This document shows positions 12,701 to 25,800 of a stretch of DNA of 64,000 bases, in pieces; the first letter of the stretch is position 1, and every line of letters starts with the position of its first letter. Below the pieces are notes generated by a model. The model saw nothing but the letters and a program-made list of their open reading frames with translations. It did no database searches and was not told the DNA's origin. Location: NCBI RefSeq assembly GCF_042242105.1, contig NC_092035.1, positions 8,659,477-8,723,476 on the forward strand, read 5' to 3'. The translations under genes and the position numbers were made by a program. Source of the DNA: Pempheris klunzingeri (Eukaryota; Chordata; Actinopteri; Acropomatiformes; Pempheridae).

Positions 12701-15700
12701 TACGAATGTTGTGAATCTACGGGTTGATTTCTTCTGATTTTTTAAAACATATTTCTATGTTTATCTACGTGTTTCTGTTAATGTTCTGATGCTTCTTGGT
12801 TGCCAGTGACTTTTTAAATGCTTTGCATTGATTATGCTTTGTAAATTTAGAAAAATAACCAAAACCTCAACATCAATATCCAACCAAGCAGCCTCCGTTT
12901 GCCATGTTAGCAATATGGTACAAACTACACTTTGCTTTATTATTCATAGATCATAAACATGCAGAAAAGAGTCTTAAAGCATCCAGATTGGTTTTAAAGT
13001 TGGGTTTGAATTAGACAGCAGAATGATGAGTTTTTTTATAGCAAAGTCAGGATGACAGTGGGGGGGTGTTAGACACCCTTGGGGCTCTTTACATTAAGTA
13101 TCTTTTTCCCTTCTTCTGCCACACAGTGCTGCACTTGAATCCATTTTCCTTCACAGTAAAACTTCAAAGTCCACATGCATGAGTGCTTCGTGTCTGACAC
13201 GGGAAATGTTGGTGTAAGAAAAGGTTCCTGTGCATCCGAAGATTTTCACTCCATTTAATTTTTCACTGGTTTCAAGACTCAAGCTGGAAAGCATCAATCA
13301 CAGAAATAAATAGATTTTCTCAAGAGGACATCCCCCATCTGTTAGGCAGAGTCTCACAATGATTAGAGTTAAAGTGTGATTCTCAAAGAAACGGTGTAAG
13401 GTTGAACTGTCTTTTGCTGCTCGGCACGAGTCCGCGCAAACACACAACATCTTGAACCGACGCAGAAAGGAGCAGATCTGCGCCATGCCAAAGATGAGAG
13501 GAGAAACCTGTCACAGTGACACTTCCTCTCACTTCCCTCTGGTGAAGGAAATGAATGCACAACACTTGCCAAGCACAGTAAGCTGTTGGTTCTGGCTCAG
13601 AGATGACCAGGACAGATAACACGAAATGAAAGTAGGTAAATCGATTACTATTAGCTCCCATCGCATAGGCCAAGTGATTACTCTCTGCAGCAAAATGCAA
13701 CCCTGCCAAGCCCATCAGCAAGCAGAAAATTGCTGGGGGGGGATTCCCACAAGTTGTCATATTGGGAGTCCATGTACTGTCCAGAGGCTGTGACATGGAA
13801 AATTGGAATGGTATATGCATACACATACACGCCTTGCAGGGTTTCATTCCCATGCACCCCAAGCCACATGCTCCAAATTATAACTCCCAATATAACCACC
13901 CCCTCGCTGCTCTCCACAGCTCTCAAACCCAGCCAGCCAGCCCATGTGTTTTTTATAAGAAATATGTCAGCTTTTGTACCGTGGAAAGACTGCTCTTTTC
14001 AGTTCAGTTACTTAGCAACTAAATGGCATATCACAGAAATAAAATCCTGAACCCTCAGAGGTGAGAAAACTTTGAAAAACAGAAGGACATCGCAGTGATT
14101 GTCGTGATAAATCTGTCTCCTCTGGGCCGACGTGTTCAAGGTGGGAGTGTTGACTTCGGGTTTTCCCTCCCACCATAAGAGCTGTTAGCACTTTCCTTTT
14201 TTTGGTAATGGGAGTCGTTAAAGCTATCAAAGTTCGGAGTTGCAGGACGTGATGACACCTCTGTTGTCAATCATTGATTAATTTTGGCATCTTCCACTGC
14301 CATTCATCATGCTGCTCGCCAACAGTGCCAGCCAGGAATGTTAATTGAGTTAACTTGAGAGGAGAGGAGTTGTTTAGCAAGGATTGTTATTTCTGCAACA
14401 AACCCCATGGGAAACTAAAAACAGCGTTTAGTTTACAATATCCTCATTCCTGCATACCTCTGGTCTTATATAACATAGATTAAGCCATTGCTTTATTGCT
14501 TTCATTCTGTTTTTATGCTTCATTTGAGGCAATATGGTTGGTTTTATTTCTACATCTTTCTTGCATTTATACCTTTTTATTGTTGGTCCACCTGTATTGC
14601 CTTATATTTACAGGATATTGTTTTTATATTTATTATTTGCACGACAATGATCTATTTCTATTTATTCTTTATTTATGTTTATTATTCTTTAAGATATTTT
14701 TTCCTTATCTTAGCTCTCAGCAAAAGTATTTCACACAAGTGTAATTGTTCATGCTTCAGTTCTGCTTTTTAATAATCTTGGCTTCCTGGGGTTCTGGGAT
14801 GGTAAACCATCAACTACACAGCTGCTGTCACCAAAAACCCTCCAACATGACAGACCCTGCTGCTCCGGATCAGACAAGTCCTAACACCCAGGTGCTGCAC
14901 CATTAGGTTATTTTGGCAGGAAGCTAGAATAAACATATTTTTTTCATCGTTGTTTGTATTTATTCACAGTGGCAGTGAGATGTGACCATGATTCCACAGT
15001 GGCCTGTAGGGTTACGTATTGCAACTCAATTCAGGTGCGGGTGGGCGGAGTTTTCATTTGTGTAACTGGGTGCACCTGGCCAGTCTACCCAGAATGCATT
15101 TAAGATCAGCCATCCCATTCACTCTCGCTCTATTGCTGCTCCCCCACACATTACCTGCAAAACGCCACTAGCATTCAGGATACTCTCAATAAAAAATGTA
15201 ACTCTCAAACATAAACACCCAATCTCTGTCAAAGACAAATAGTTTGAGGAGGGTGTAATATAGAGCCAGGTCCCCAAAGACTCACTATGCTGTGATTATT
15301 AGAGTAAATGGAACAAACCGCATTATTACTACTAGTTTTTATCAGCCTGGGTTGGAGTTTTCAACACATTAAAACTAAAAAATTCTTTCCCCACCTCTCT
15401 GACAGGTGACCTTTCACAGTGCACCACTCACCCTCTCATTAGATTTGAATTAGCCTTTAAGGATGCAGTGAGTTTGATGGCACCATGTTTTGCTTGCACT
15501 GGAAGGTGTGTGAATTTCACAGAAAAGAGTAATACATGGCCTGGAGGCTTTTGCAGTTCACATTGGCTTCTTTCTATAAAATTACTCATTGCATGGAGCT
15601 GAAAATATCTACATGTGCACCAGCCTCTGGAACTGGAAACATTACTTAAATGCTGCATTGAGTCAGCCTATGCAGCAACATCCATAACACACATGGATTC

Positions 15701-18700
15701 CTTGTACAACACAAGATGAAATGTAAAAGGGAGATGCATTTCTAGGATTTCTTTTATTCCTGGATAAAATTGGATACAGGGATTTTGCCGTGCTGTCTAA
15801 TGCTGTATTTTCTTTTGGGTCTGACATGAAATAAATCCTGTCCATATAAATAGAAGCAACAGGGCACATCATAGCTTTGACCCACAGGTTTTTCATGGGA
15901 AAAGCCAGCGTATCCTCCATTTTGTGCTGTAAGTCAATATGGGAAGAAGGAAGAGGAAGATCTGGGGATGAAGAGAAATGTGCCAGCGGTGGGGATAGGC
16001 CATTAGAATACCTGAAAGAAGATAAATGAGCTGTCTGTGTTTGCCCTGTTGGGGGGGATGTTGGTGGACGGGACGGAGCGGGCCGCACCGGAGAAGCTAG
16101 GTCCATTTACCACTCTCTCCACTGTTGACTTCCATTACGAACCCTGTGGCGGAAGGCGGCCATGACAAATGGCGCAGGAAACAGGGGGCTAATGGCATAC
16201 TAAACACAGTATGGGCGCGTGCAGCGTGCAGGACCGAGCACATTGTTGGCTGGAATCACAGATGACACTGCAGCCGCACAGGTGGTGAATAGCTGAGTAA
16301 CATTGATTCTGAAAGTGATCAGTGTACTGTCACTTGCTTGCAGTCAATGAGAGAGTGAATCCCATTTTGCAGTCAAGAAGATTTATGGTGCAAATCTGGT
16401 CCCTTCCCTTTGTCCACAACAGGGTTTTTAGTGTTTCTATGCTGAGAAGATCTGGAGGCAATGCTGAGAGAGTGAAGTGAAACATTAGAATTGCAGAAAA
16501 CCAGAAAACAATGAGGTGAAAGAAGCCAATGCTCTGCAGAGCTAAGGGGACCTGTAGACTGAGCTGAGCTGATTACAGCAGCTTTTAAAACCATCATCAG
16601 AAGCAGGTAGACGTGTCAACTGCTATTTAACACCAGATGTGCCAGCTGGTCAATTAAGCTCATGATGTCACAGAAAGAAAAGCATAGGTGTGAATGATAG
16701 AATTAATGGCGGCTGAGTTCCATTTAGCTGCTTAAGTTTTTTTTTAAGAAATGCGTCTGAGCACGCCTGGTATTAATTAGCTGACATTTCCAAACACCTC
16801 TTCTTGCTATGGCTGGTGATTAAAGAAAAACCAGAAGACTAAAATGACAAGTATGTGTTTTTTAAGCTGTAAAAACTAAAATCTATAACTGATGGAAATA
16901 TAAGGTTTTGCAATTCCTCAAACCCATTATAGTTTTTTTTTTTTTTCAGAGCAGAGAGCTGCCTATAACTGATATCCATTACAACAGCAAACAGCCTCGC
17001 TATCATTAATATTCAGGAAATGTATGACATATTTCACTGTGCGCTCTGACTGACTGTGTAAAATATTTAAAAAGCCTCATGGACGTCTGCACCGCCGGAG
17101 GAAAAACAAATGTGCTGCTGCTTTCACACAGGGCAAGATCCTCGTCTCTGAAGGATAACTTTGGGGGGGAAACAAAGAAATGCGTATTTTCTCAGTTCTC
17201 TGGTCCAAGACGACAGATATTAGTTGTGGCCCGGCTCGTTGCTATGGCGAGCATCCAGCCTCTTCCTCATCCCGGTCCGTGAAATGTGAGTTTGAACTTC
17301 CCGGGGGCCTCTCGTCCCCAGAGGACTTTGAATCATTCCAGAGTGTATTCGCTGGGGAAGCGGACTAGCCATTGTTCGCTGCTATCTTATTATTCCAAAT
17401 TATTTTTCATGTTTCAGTCCTGCTCTCCTCTGCTCGCTGAGAAAGTGTTTCAAACTTCAGTGTGCAATGACTAATATGGAGGCAAATGCTACTTATCATC
17501 CAGTAGATTTCATACCACAAACCTACTTTTCATTGAAATGATCACACATAACATAAGGAGGTAATATTTTCCCCAATATTTATTTATTTTTGTTAAATAA
17601 TGGACATTTGGCATGGTAAAATACTGTACGTGTGGCCAGTAACCATGACCCAAACCATGAAAAAAGACTGTTATAATAATTACATACTGGAGATACAGTG
17701 AAAGCAAAACATCACAAACATCAATAACCTTCAGACCTCCCGGTCCTGTTTCAACTAACAGACAATTACACATTTTATAGTATTACAATGTAGCACAAGC
17801 AGGCACCAGATGTGGCAAGAGTTTAAGAAGGTTTCAGCAGACCTGGAGACTGCTCTTGGTAAACATTTATCGCATGTAGACGCACAAACACAAACAGCTT
17901 CACCATCAGAAGTGTTTCCTATGCTAATAAGAGCTAAATATACTGTACGAGGTCACAAACTCATCTCTGCACCTGCTCTTCACCTCAGCATCTCGCCTTC
18001 TGTTTACTTGTGCAGTTTCTTTTTTTTTCCCCTCTAAAGCTGACACTTTGACTTGACTTACATGTGAACACTTAAGCTCCCTCAAAGGGTGTTGAAAAGA
18101 ACAACTCGTCCCTTAACTCCAACCTTTTTTGAGAAGGAATGGGAGCAGAAAAAAAGCCACTTCAGACACATTTTTCCCTTTTTTTTTTTAACAAGGACGT
18201 ATTCTATAAGGCAGAGCGAAAAATGAACATGAAAAGGAGTGGATGAGAGCAACAACTCATGTTTCTTAGAAATACTCAAGTGCAAAACCTGAGGGCCAAA
18301 ACAAAATATTTCATTCTGAGCCTGAGGCGAAACCACAAAAATCTGTCTTTGCAATTTATTAATTATTCTGCAGAAGAAGAGAACTAAAAATCCAGCAGAG
18401 GCACATTTCACTCGCAGCCGTCCTCCAGGTAGCCATTATAAATAGTTGATGAACTACTTCTAATTTACTTATGAATGCCTTTGTTACTGTTTGCTGCTGG
18501 CTAAAAATCTTGTGTCTCCCTGCACTCAACTTTTCAGCAGCTTTGCTTGTAGCAATTGTGAGTGGGGATTTTCTAAGCTCAAGGTAAGCAGGCTTTCCAC
18601 AGAAAGTTAAACAGAAAGCATGAAAATCCTCCAAATGAGGGGTGAGCAAAATCATAATCAGCACCTTGGAGCGCGTTCTCTGTCAAATCTATTACTTTGT

Positions 18701-19213
18701 GCTCGTAGAAGCTATAAAATGAGCAGGAATTTGATTTATAGCTTTGGAAAGTGGCACAGAGGTATGTGTGACATGCCTGCTTCTTTTCAGAGAGCACAAA
18801 TGAGTCATCACAAATACAGAGGTTACTATTTCACAGCCAGAAAAGTGAAAGATGACATGGCAGTTCATAGTTTGTGCTGTCGCTACTTTTTTTGTAGTTG
18901 ATCAAAGTGTGTTCCACGTTTTTTGTGCGGGGCAAAGGAGGCAAATTAGGTTTGCTGTGTTTTCCTCCTCGCGCCGCCTGAAACACCTAATGGGATTGCT
19001 GAGGAAGGTAGAGATAAGAGGAAAAACTTGTCACATGCCTCCATCTCATTTCGCTTTCAATTTGCATCAGGTATTGTTGTGGGAACAGGGTAAAAATTAG
19101 ATTTCTCATCCCCTGGAGCAGCAAGAGTCTGTAAACTTACTGTGTTATGGTAAAAATCGATGTTTCAGGACACTGAGCAGAGACTTATAGTAGTGGAAGT
19201 GCTCCGTATAGCC

Positions 19214-19640
19214 TTAAAGGAATGGTTCAGTGTTGTGGGAAATATGCCTTCTTGCCAAGAGTTGCATGAAAAGACTGATGCCACTTTCATGTCTGTAGGC
19301 TAAATGAAACTAGAGCCAGCAGATAGTTGGCTTGTTTATGGGATTTAAGTGCCAAACTAGTCCATTAAAGCACTCACCACCTCTGCTGTTATAGTTTCAG
19401 AAAACAAACCCAGTAACATAGCTCATGACAACATCTAAAGCCTTTTAATTAACCTGAATTTGACTTGTCTGATCCATATCTAAATTTTGTAGTTTCATAT
19501 TTAGCGAAAAACCAGCAGCTGGTAGCTTAGCTTGACTGGAAGTCAGAAGAAACAGCTCGCCTGACAGACTAAAAAGAATATCCAATATCCAAATATACCT
19601 GTGTAACACCATAACTTGCCATTTTTACACCTTTTTGACG
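19214..19640 (+). repeat. fold-back dispersed repeat (MITE-like)
   Basis: It begins CCTTAAAGGAATGGTTCAGT and continues through TGTGGGAAATATGCC, GATGCCACTTTCATGTCTGT and a later GCAGCTGGTAGCTTAGCTT. It is a member of the same family as 1898-2200 and 6775-7205. Confidence 0.5.
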
Positions 19641-20260
19641 GAACAAACAAGCTGTCACATGATGATAATTGAGCCTAGAGGTGCTGGAGGGTAGGCTTCT
19701 TAACTTTGGACTAGTTGTAATCTCCAGTGTGACTCAAGTGAGTGAGGAAATTAGTTGCACTTGAACTTCTTGTAGTAAGATCCCTGATCCTGCTTCACCA
19801 CATGTTTATTTTTCTAACTTGTAAGACCAACTCAGCATTAAGAGGCTTATCTTCATTCTTCATACTCAGTATGTAAAATAATCATAGCTAACAGTTTGTA
19901 TTTCATTAAACAAGAGGCTCCATTTTGATGATTACCAAATATTTGCATAAATACAAATTCAATGGAAGGTGAAAGAGTGAAAAATCGTGACTGAATCCAA
20001 AAAGCAAAAGTATGGAAATCGTTCATTGTCTCCTGTCTTAATTAAAAAGCACACCCAGACTGGAGGCCGCCAGATGAAATTTGTACAAGTCGGTCTCTGT
20101 TGGGGATTTTTGTATGCCAATTGTCTGTCTGCAAGACGAACTGCTGCCACCTCTCCCCCCACCTGTAAACCTCTCTCGGACAGTGCTTGTGCCTGCAAAT
20201 CTCAGCTGTCTCCCACACGCTATTGTCATTCATGTATTCATACGCCTCTCCACTGGAAAA

Positions 20261-20285
20261 AGGAGTGTGGGTGGGTGGGTGGGGG
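20261..20285. repeat. (GGGT)n simple repeat
   Basis: A few GGGT units running into a G-rich stretch. Confidence 0.5.
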
Positions 20286-21313
20286 CTGCAGGGACTGGGA
20301 GTGCTGGACGATGGGAGGACATGAAAAAGACATTTGAAATTTGGAATTGATAGGAAATGACAGCGCTAAGCTGTCAACGTACACCATATGTAGGGCAAAA
20401 GTATTACATCACAGTGCTTGGCACACATCTACATATTCTACTTTATGTTGATGTGGTGGTAAATTATTCACTGCAACACTATTGTGTCTGTATTTTGGAA
20501 TGCTTGACTGAATGAATGAAGGCGTGGATAATTTCCATGAAAATTTGTTAAAGAACATCACGTCCTAAATATCCTAAAAAATGTCAAACAAATCTGTCTA
20601 TACTTAATGCATACGTACGACTCAGTGGGGGTTTAAAAAAATAATTAGAGACGCTGATGCTCACTAAGAAGTTAGCTTCAATAGCTAAACCACAGAGATG
20701 TTGGCTTTCATATGGACTCAGGCAAGTGTTTGGAACTGTATCATTATTCAAGTAAAATTGAAGTTTAATTGAACTATATAGATAGATATTAGATCAAGAT
20801 TATTATTATTATCGTTGTTGTTGTAGTAAAGGGCTGATGGCTTTAGATGTTGTGTGTTAGAGGAGCCATTTGTTGTCAATTTTACAAAAGCGAAGCTGTA
20901 AGGTTTGCACTGCAGGAAAGGGTCCCTGAGAAACACCTCGTTAGTCTGAGCCTGGAAACGGGGGCTTTGTACTAAGGTAGTGCTCAGAGTAATTGGCAGC
21001 ACTGAAGCGGAAGGCAGACAGAGTACATAAAAGACACCGCAGAGATAATTGAGCAGAAAAGGTGAGTTTGACTAAAGCACTTCTCCGTGCCATTTGCAGC
21101 ACGGGCAGACTGGAGCAACAAGCGGCCTTTGGACTATGTGCACTTTTCTTCTGCTAATTCATGTGGGGATGTTAATGTTTGCATCAGTATTTAACATACA
21201 CTTGTGGCTGTGGCAACAGGAGACTTATGTTCCACGACCAAGGCTGTTTGAGCCCAGTTTGTCATACTGCAACATGGATCAGCACAAGAACAGACAGTCT
21301 AAACACCAGGTTT

Positions 21314-21319
21314 TTTATT
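21314..21319 (-). terminator. candidate poly(A) signal for cckbr
   Basis: The minus strand reads AATAAA here, about 0.96 kb beyond the cckbr stop. It is the only canonical hexamer noticed in that interval on the correct strand. Assignment is by position only; a non-canonical signal nearer the stop is equally possible. Confidence 0.25.
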
Positions 21320-22278
21320 CATGCAGGCCGTGAAGTCAGGCTAAATTACAGTCTTCGGATGTTTATCTTCACGATGTTCATGTTTGCATGCACCTGCCCT
21401 ATCAGCCTGATTCACAAAGTAGTGTTTCAAAAGGGTCAACAACATCCTGGTATTACTAACAAGCCAACAAAATCACCTGAATGAATTTTGATGCATCAAT
21501 ACTTCCAAGAAAAATCTGATTTTACATGCAAGAAGTGATGAAACATAAGTCAATAGAAGCGAAACACTGCGCCAGAGCCAAGCAAGAAGCCTGTCCAGAA
21601 AAAGCTGGACTAACTCTGCTCCCTTCGATATGTTTTGGTGTAAACAGGATTATTTCTTGGTGTTCAAATATTTAAGAAACAATGTCCAAGTTATTCAGGA
21701 GAATAATTCTGAGAACTGAGAGAGAGAGATGCCTTGAATGAATAAAGATGAAGCAACATTAAACATGAGGAGCTAAAATCCACACTGATTCATTACTGAG
21801 TTAATGAGTTCTCATTTTTCAACAGTGTGTTTAAAAAATTAACCTTTGGTTAAGTAAGAACATGAAAACAGCATCTACTACGTTACACAGGATTCATATT
21901 TCCAATGTAGTTTTTCACTAAAATGTCCGTCTGAGCCAGTGAACAAACTACTACGACAAACGAAGCCACACAAAGAGCACAGGCACTTGATGTTCTCATC
22001 AGGATGCAACAAAGCGGATGCTGCCAATTAAACAGAGGAAAAAGAATGTCACCAAACTGAAACAGCGTTTTCCCCGACTCACATTCTGCAACCATGCACA
22101 CAGAAATTGAAGGAGACCTTTTAAAAAGGCCTCATAAATGAGGGCAGGGATATTACTCAGCGCATGACTCATAGCATATTAAGATGAAGAGTGAAAAACA
22201 GGAGATTGAGAAAAACAGATGCACACAGTAACTGTTGCCCGACAGCCACTGATGCGACCACCTAGCTTTCCTCCGGGC

Positions 22279-22856
22279 TCAGCAGGTGCCCGTGGTGCTG
22301 ACGGTGGTGTAGCTGAACTTGGACATGGACGTGGCCATTGACGTGGCCATGGAGGTTACCGCGGTGCCGTCTTCTCCCGCCTCCCTCCTCCTGCACCACC
22401 AGCAGTGGCGACAGAAGCGGTTGCGGCAGCAGCAGGCGAAGGTGGACAGCAGCGCCTTGCGGAAGCGTGTGTTCATGAAGCAGTAAATGATGGGGTTGAC
22501 GCAGGCCGAGGAGTAGGACAGCAGGTGGATGAAGGAGATGGGCGCTCCTGAGAGGGCTTTGGAGGCCGACCTCAGGTCAAAGGCCTTCCACGTGTTGGCT
22601 GAGTACAGGGGCATCCAGCAGATGAAGAAGAGCGCAACGATCACCATCAGCATGCGGATGACTCTCCTCTTGGCCTGCAGCTTTGCCTCCGAGGTGTTGC
22701 TGCGGGCGCGCTCGGTTTTGGCTTGAGTGGCGCCAGTCGATGCAGAGAGGCTGGGGAGCTCCACAGCGGAGGAGGGTTTTTTGGACACCTGAATGTAGCA
22801 GCCATCGTCGTCATCGCTGAGCCCTGTGACAGCCCTTCCTACGCCGTTCTTCTGGC
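22279..22856 (-). CDS. cckbr: cckbr exon 5: loop 3, TM6, TM7 and C-tail
   Basis: This exon runs from the CTCCACAG acceptor to the stop at 22279-22281. It contains the acidic SDDDDGCYIQ segment of loop 3, AKRRVIRML leading into TM6, CWMP, NPIIY, a cysteine-rich membrane-proximal tail (a likely palmitoylation region) and a short MATS tandem repeat before the end. Confidence 0.95.
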
Positions 22857-25800
22857 CTGTGGAGAGTCAGACGGTTGATATTTGGAGAGGTTTGGAATTC
22901 AACATCAAGTAAATGCCAAGCATTAAAAGATTATTATTTCATATTATTTATTTATGTGCTATTATTAAAGGCTCATAGCACTGACTATATGCCAAGGATG
23001 GAGGCTGATTATTTTGCTGCATCTCAAAGAGATAAAACATTTTGTTTACAGATTAACAATCTCTACCCAAGGCTATTTCTGATCGTCTCAACCTTGATGA
23101 ATCACACATAAGACTGGACGCCATGGAAACTGGCACTCCTGGTGCACAGTTACAGCAGCAGTTATAATTCACCTGAATGGACCATATTTCAGCTCTACCT
23201 GACAGATTTTTCCTTTTTCTGTGGGAAGCACCAGGTATGAGGCTGTGGAGAAACTCCAAACAGGCATGAAAACAAGTATAGTAGGTATTAGGACAACTAA
23301 GAGGAAGTTTATTTTTGGATGTAACAGGTGCAGAATCTGTAGGTAGCAACAAAATGTCATTCTCTGCTTGAGGCAAAACAAACAAGTCTCTCCTCCCCAG
23401 TAATGTTGCAGTATCTGTTTGCATGTATTTGAATGGTGGTTTTCATCCACAGTGAGTTAAATCAATGTGAACAAAAAGCCTTTGGAGTTTGGATTGAATT
23501 TATGATCGATCTCACCAGCTGTCTCTCTGTTCTGGCCCAGCTCAAACTGAATGCCTCGGTAGAGCTCCCTGGAGATCAGACCATAGGCTATAATCATCAC
23601 GACTCCTGGGATGAAGAACAGAGTGAACAACAGCAGCACATACCTGGAAAAACAGCCAGAATGGAAAGACAGACACACACACACACACAGCAGAGAGAGA
23701 AAAAGTCACTATTAAATCTGAGTCAAATCAGAACCAACCAAACCAAAACGTATCCCATTCTTGAGCTCAAACTGTAAACTGTATCTCTTTGCCCTCAGAC
23801 ACCATCATGCATGTGCTGGAGGCCCTGCAGATGGCTGACCTCTCCCTACAGCCCTCTTACCCCCGTGGTGTCTGGGGAAAAAGCCATTGCAGCATCCCAG
23901 GCCAGCTCTGCATTATCTCCCTGCAGGCTATCAGACATGGCAGCCCCCTGTGGTTTAACCCTCCTCCACGTTGGCTGCATCTCCTTTTTTATCTACCACT
24001 CTGGGAGTTTTGCTGATGCTGTGTTTGCATATATTTACACATTTTTATGTGCTTAAAGTTTATTTACACTCTGCTGCGTAATACTCCTGTCTGCTAGACC
24101 ACTGTAACTATTTATTATGGATTGGTTGGGATTGGTCTGGACTCTCTTCAGCCTCAGCCTGAACAGAATAATAAAGTTTCTGCCAACACTGCAGAGGATA
24201 GAGGATGTCATATTGTGCACAGGTTGTAAAGCCCCCTGAGGCGACTTGTGATTTGGGGCTATACAAATAAACTGACTTGATTTGGTTTGACTGCACAATG
24301 TTACTGAAATACACACACAACTTTATGAGAATCAAAGCGGCTCTGCTCATATCGCTCATTGATGCTCACTGTTTTGTACACAGCAATTGTTGCTGCTTAT
24401 TGATTTTGTGGCTCTGTGCTGTCAGTGTGTTAGTGGGAGTTTTTGACAGCTGTCATTTTTATATAAAAGAAAACAAAATCTGTGCCAATGAATCAGATAT
24501 TGTCCTTTATTCCACACATTCTTCTTCATTGTCAAAACCTGGCACTGACAGTGTAACTAAAGTTAAGGGCTCATGCACAGTGTCCCACGGGGAGACAAAA
24601 TGGGCAACAGGCAGCAGTTTTAATTAATGTTACAGTATGACAAGGAGCTGAGCTGCTGCAGACTCCCCTCAGCGTCAGGTGTTTACTGCAGTGGGTTTTA
24701 TAAAATAGACTGGATGTAATTTATCAATGACAAAAAAAACCTCCTTTTCTTTGACTACCCCCTCGGCTGGTGGCACCCTGAGCGACTGAGCAACATGAGG
24801 AGGACACATTAGATCTCCATATGTCGGAGAGAGAGAGGCGGGCCACTTGGACCAGTTAGACCAGTTGGCTGCTGCAGGTCTGATGCTACAGGACACTACT
24901 TCCTTTAAGAAAGTAGCAGCCATCCTGTTTAACCTAGGCAAGGCTTTCAACACAACCTTATCAAACAGTTTACACTAACACAGTACATATTGACACATGT
25001 GCTAACAGCTGGACCGCATATGGACACATAATGTACTGAACTATAGGCGCTATACTGTATGTGGTTATATATAACACAACAACCTGAGATGTAGCTATTT
25101 GTTCAGAAGGCATTTATGAAATTACATTTTGCCAAATAAACATTGTTAATGGCGTAATGTGACAATTGTGAGACACTTTCCCTGCTTCAGGCTGTGCACT
25201 CGCCTGTTTTCTGATCACAAATGTTCCATTTTTCTGGCACAGACAGAGTAACGATCATGGCTCTCTCTCGAGTGCCTGGACTGATGGCAGCTCACAGAAG
25301 TAGTGAACTGCGTAAAGTGCAAAAACACTGAACAAAACATTGACGGAGGAGAACTTTTGAACTGTGTACAAAATTCAAAGGGCAAAGAGCCTCTCTCAGT
25401 TTCTCATCATCTGTATCAGACTGCAGATATAAGATCTTCAACTTTGTGTAGCTTTTGCTTGCATAAGAAACCACTTGGGAATATAAAAGTGAAGCCTCTT
25501 TATCAGTGATTCAAATGAATAAATCGTAATTATTGTAAAAGAGGAAACCAGCCAGAGTAGCCATGAATAATCCAAATTGTACAGATGTCACTTTGATCGT
25601 AATGGGTCTTTACTTTCTCCCTTTTTAATTCATCATAAACACTGATGTCTGCAGTGCACATCAGTGAGCACATGAAAGCGACAGCAGAGAGGAAGAGGCC
25701 GGGGTTTCATTCATTCTCTGATATTCTAATATCTTCCTGGGCAGCCCTCTGAACTCTGCACAGCCCCTTCCTTTCATGTAAAAAAAAAAAAAGACTTCAG

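Larger units (their letters stand above)
1..22278. other. gene-poor region downstream of cckbr
   Basis: No coding exon can be supported in this stretch on either strand. The open frames present are short, have no recognisable domain and often overlap in several frames. It holds dispersed repeats and simple-sequence tracts (entered separately where they can be supported), plus AT-rich patches such as 14480-14780, where overlapping hydrophobic frames are a composition effect. Part of the cckbr 3' UTR probably occupies the last kilobase. Unrecognised regulatory elements may be present but cannot be seen by reading alone. Confidence 0.6.

Noticed and set aside
13383-13862. 159-aa minus-strand frame
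   Set aside because: Overlaps several other frames on both strands and shows no recognisable motif.
14488-14772. Hydrophobic frame resembling a membrane protein
   Set aside because: AT-rich low-complexity DNA gives Phe/Tyr/Ile-rich translations in more than one frame; no family signature.
15663-16106. 147-aa proline/serine-rich minus-strand frame
   Set aside because: No domain, no splice context and biased composition; probably a chance frame.
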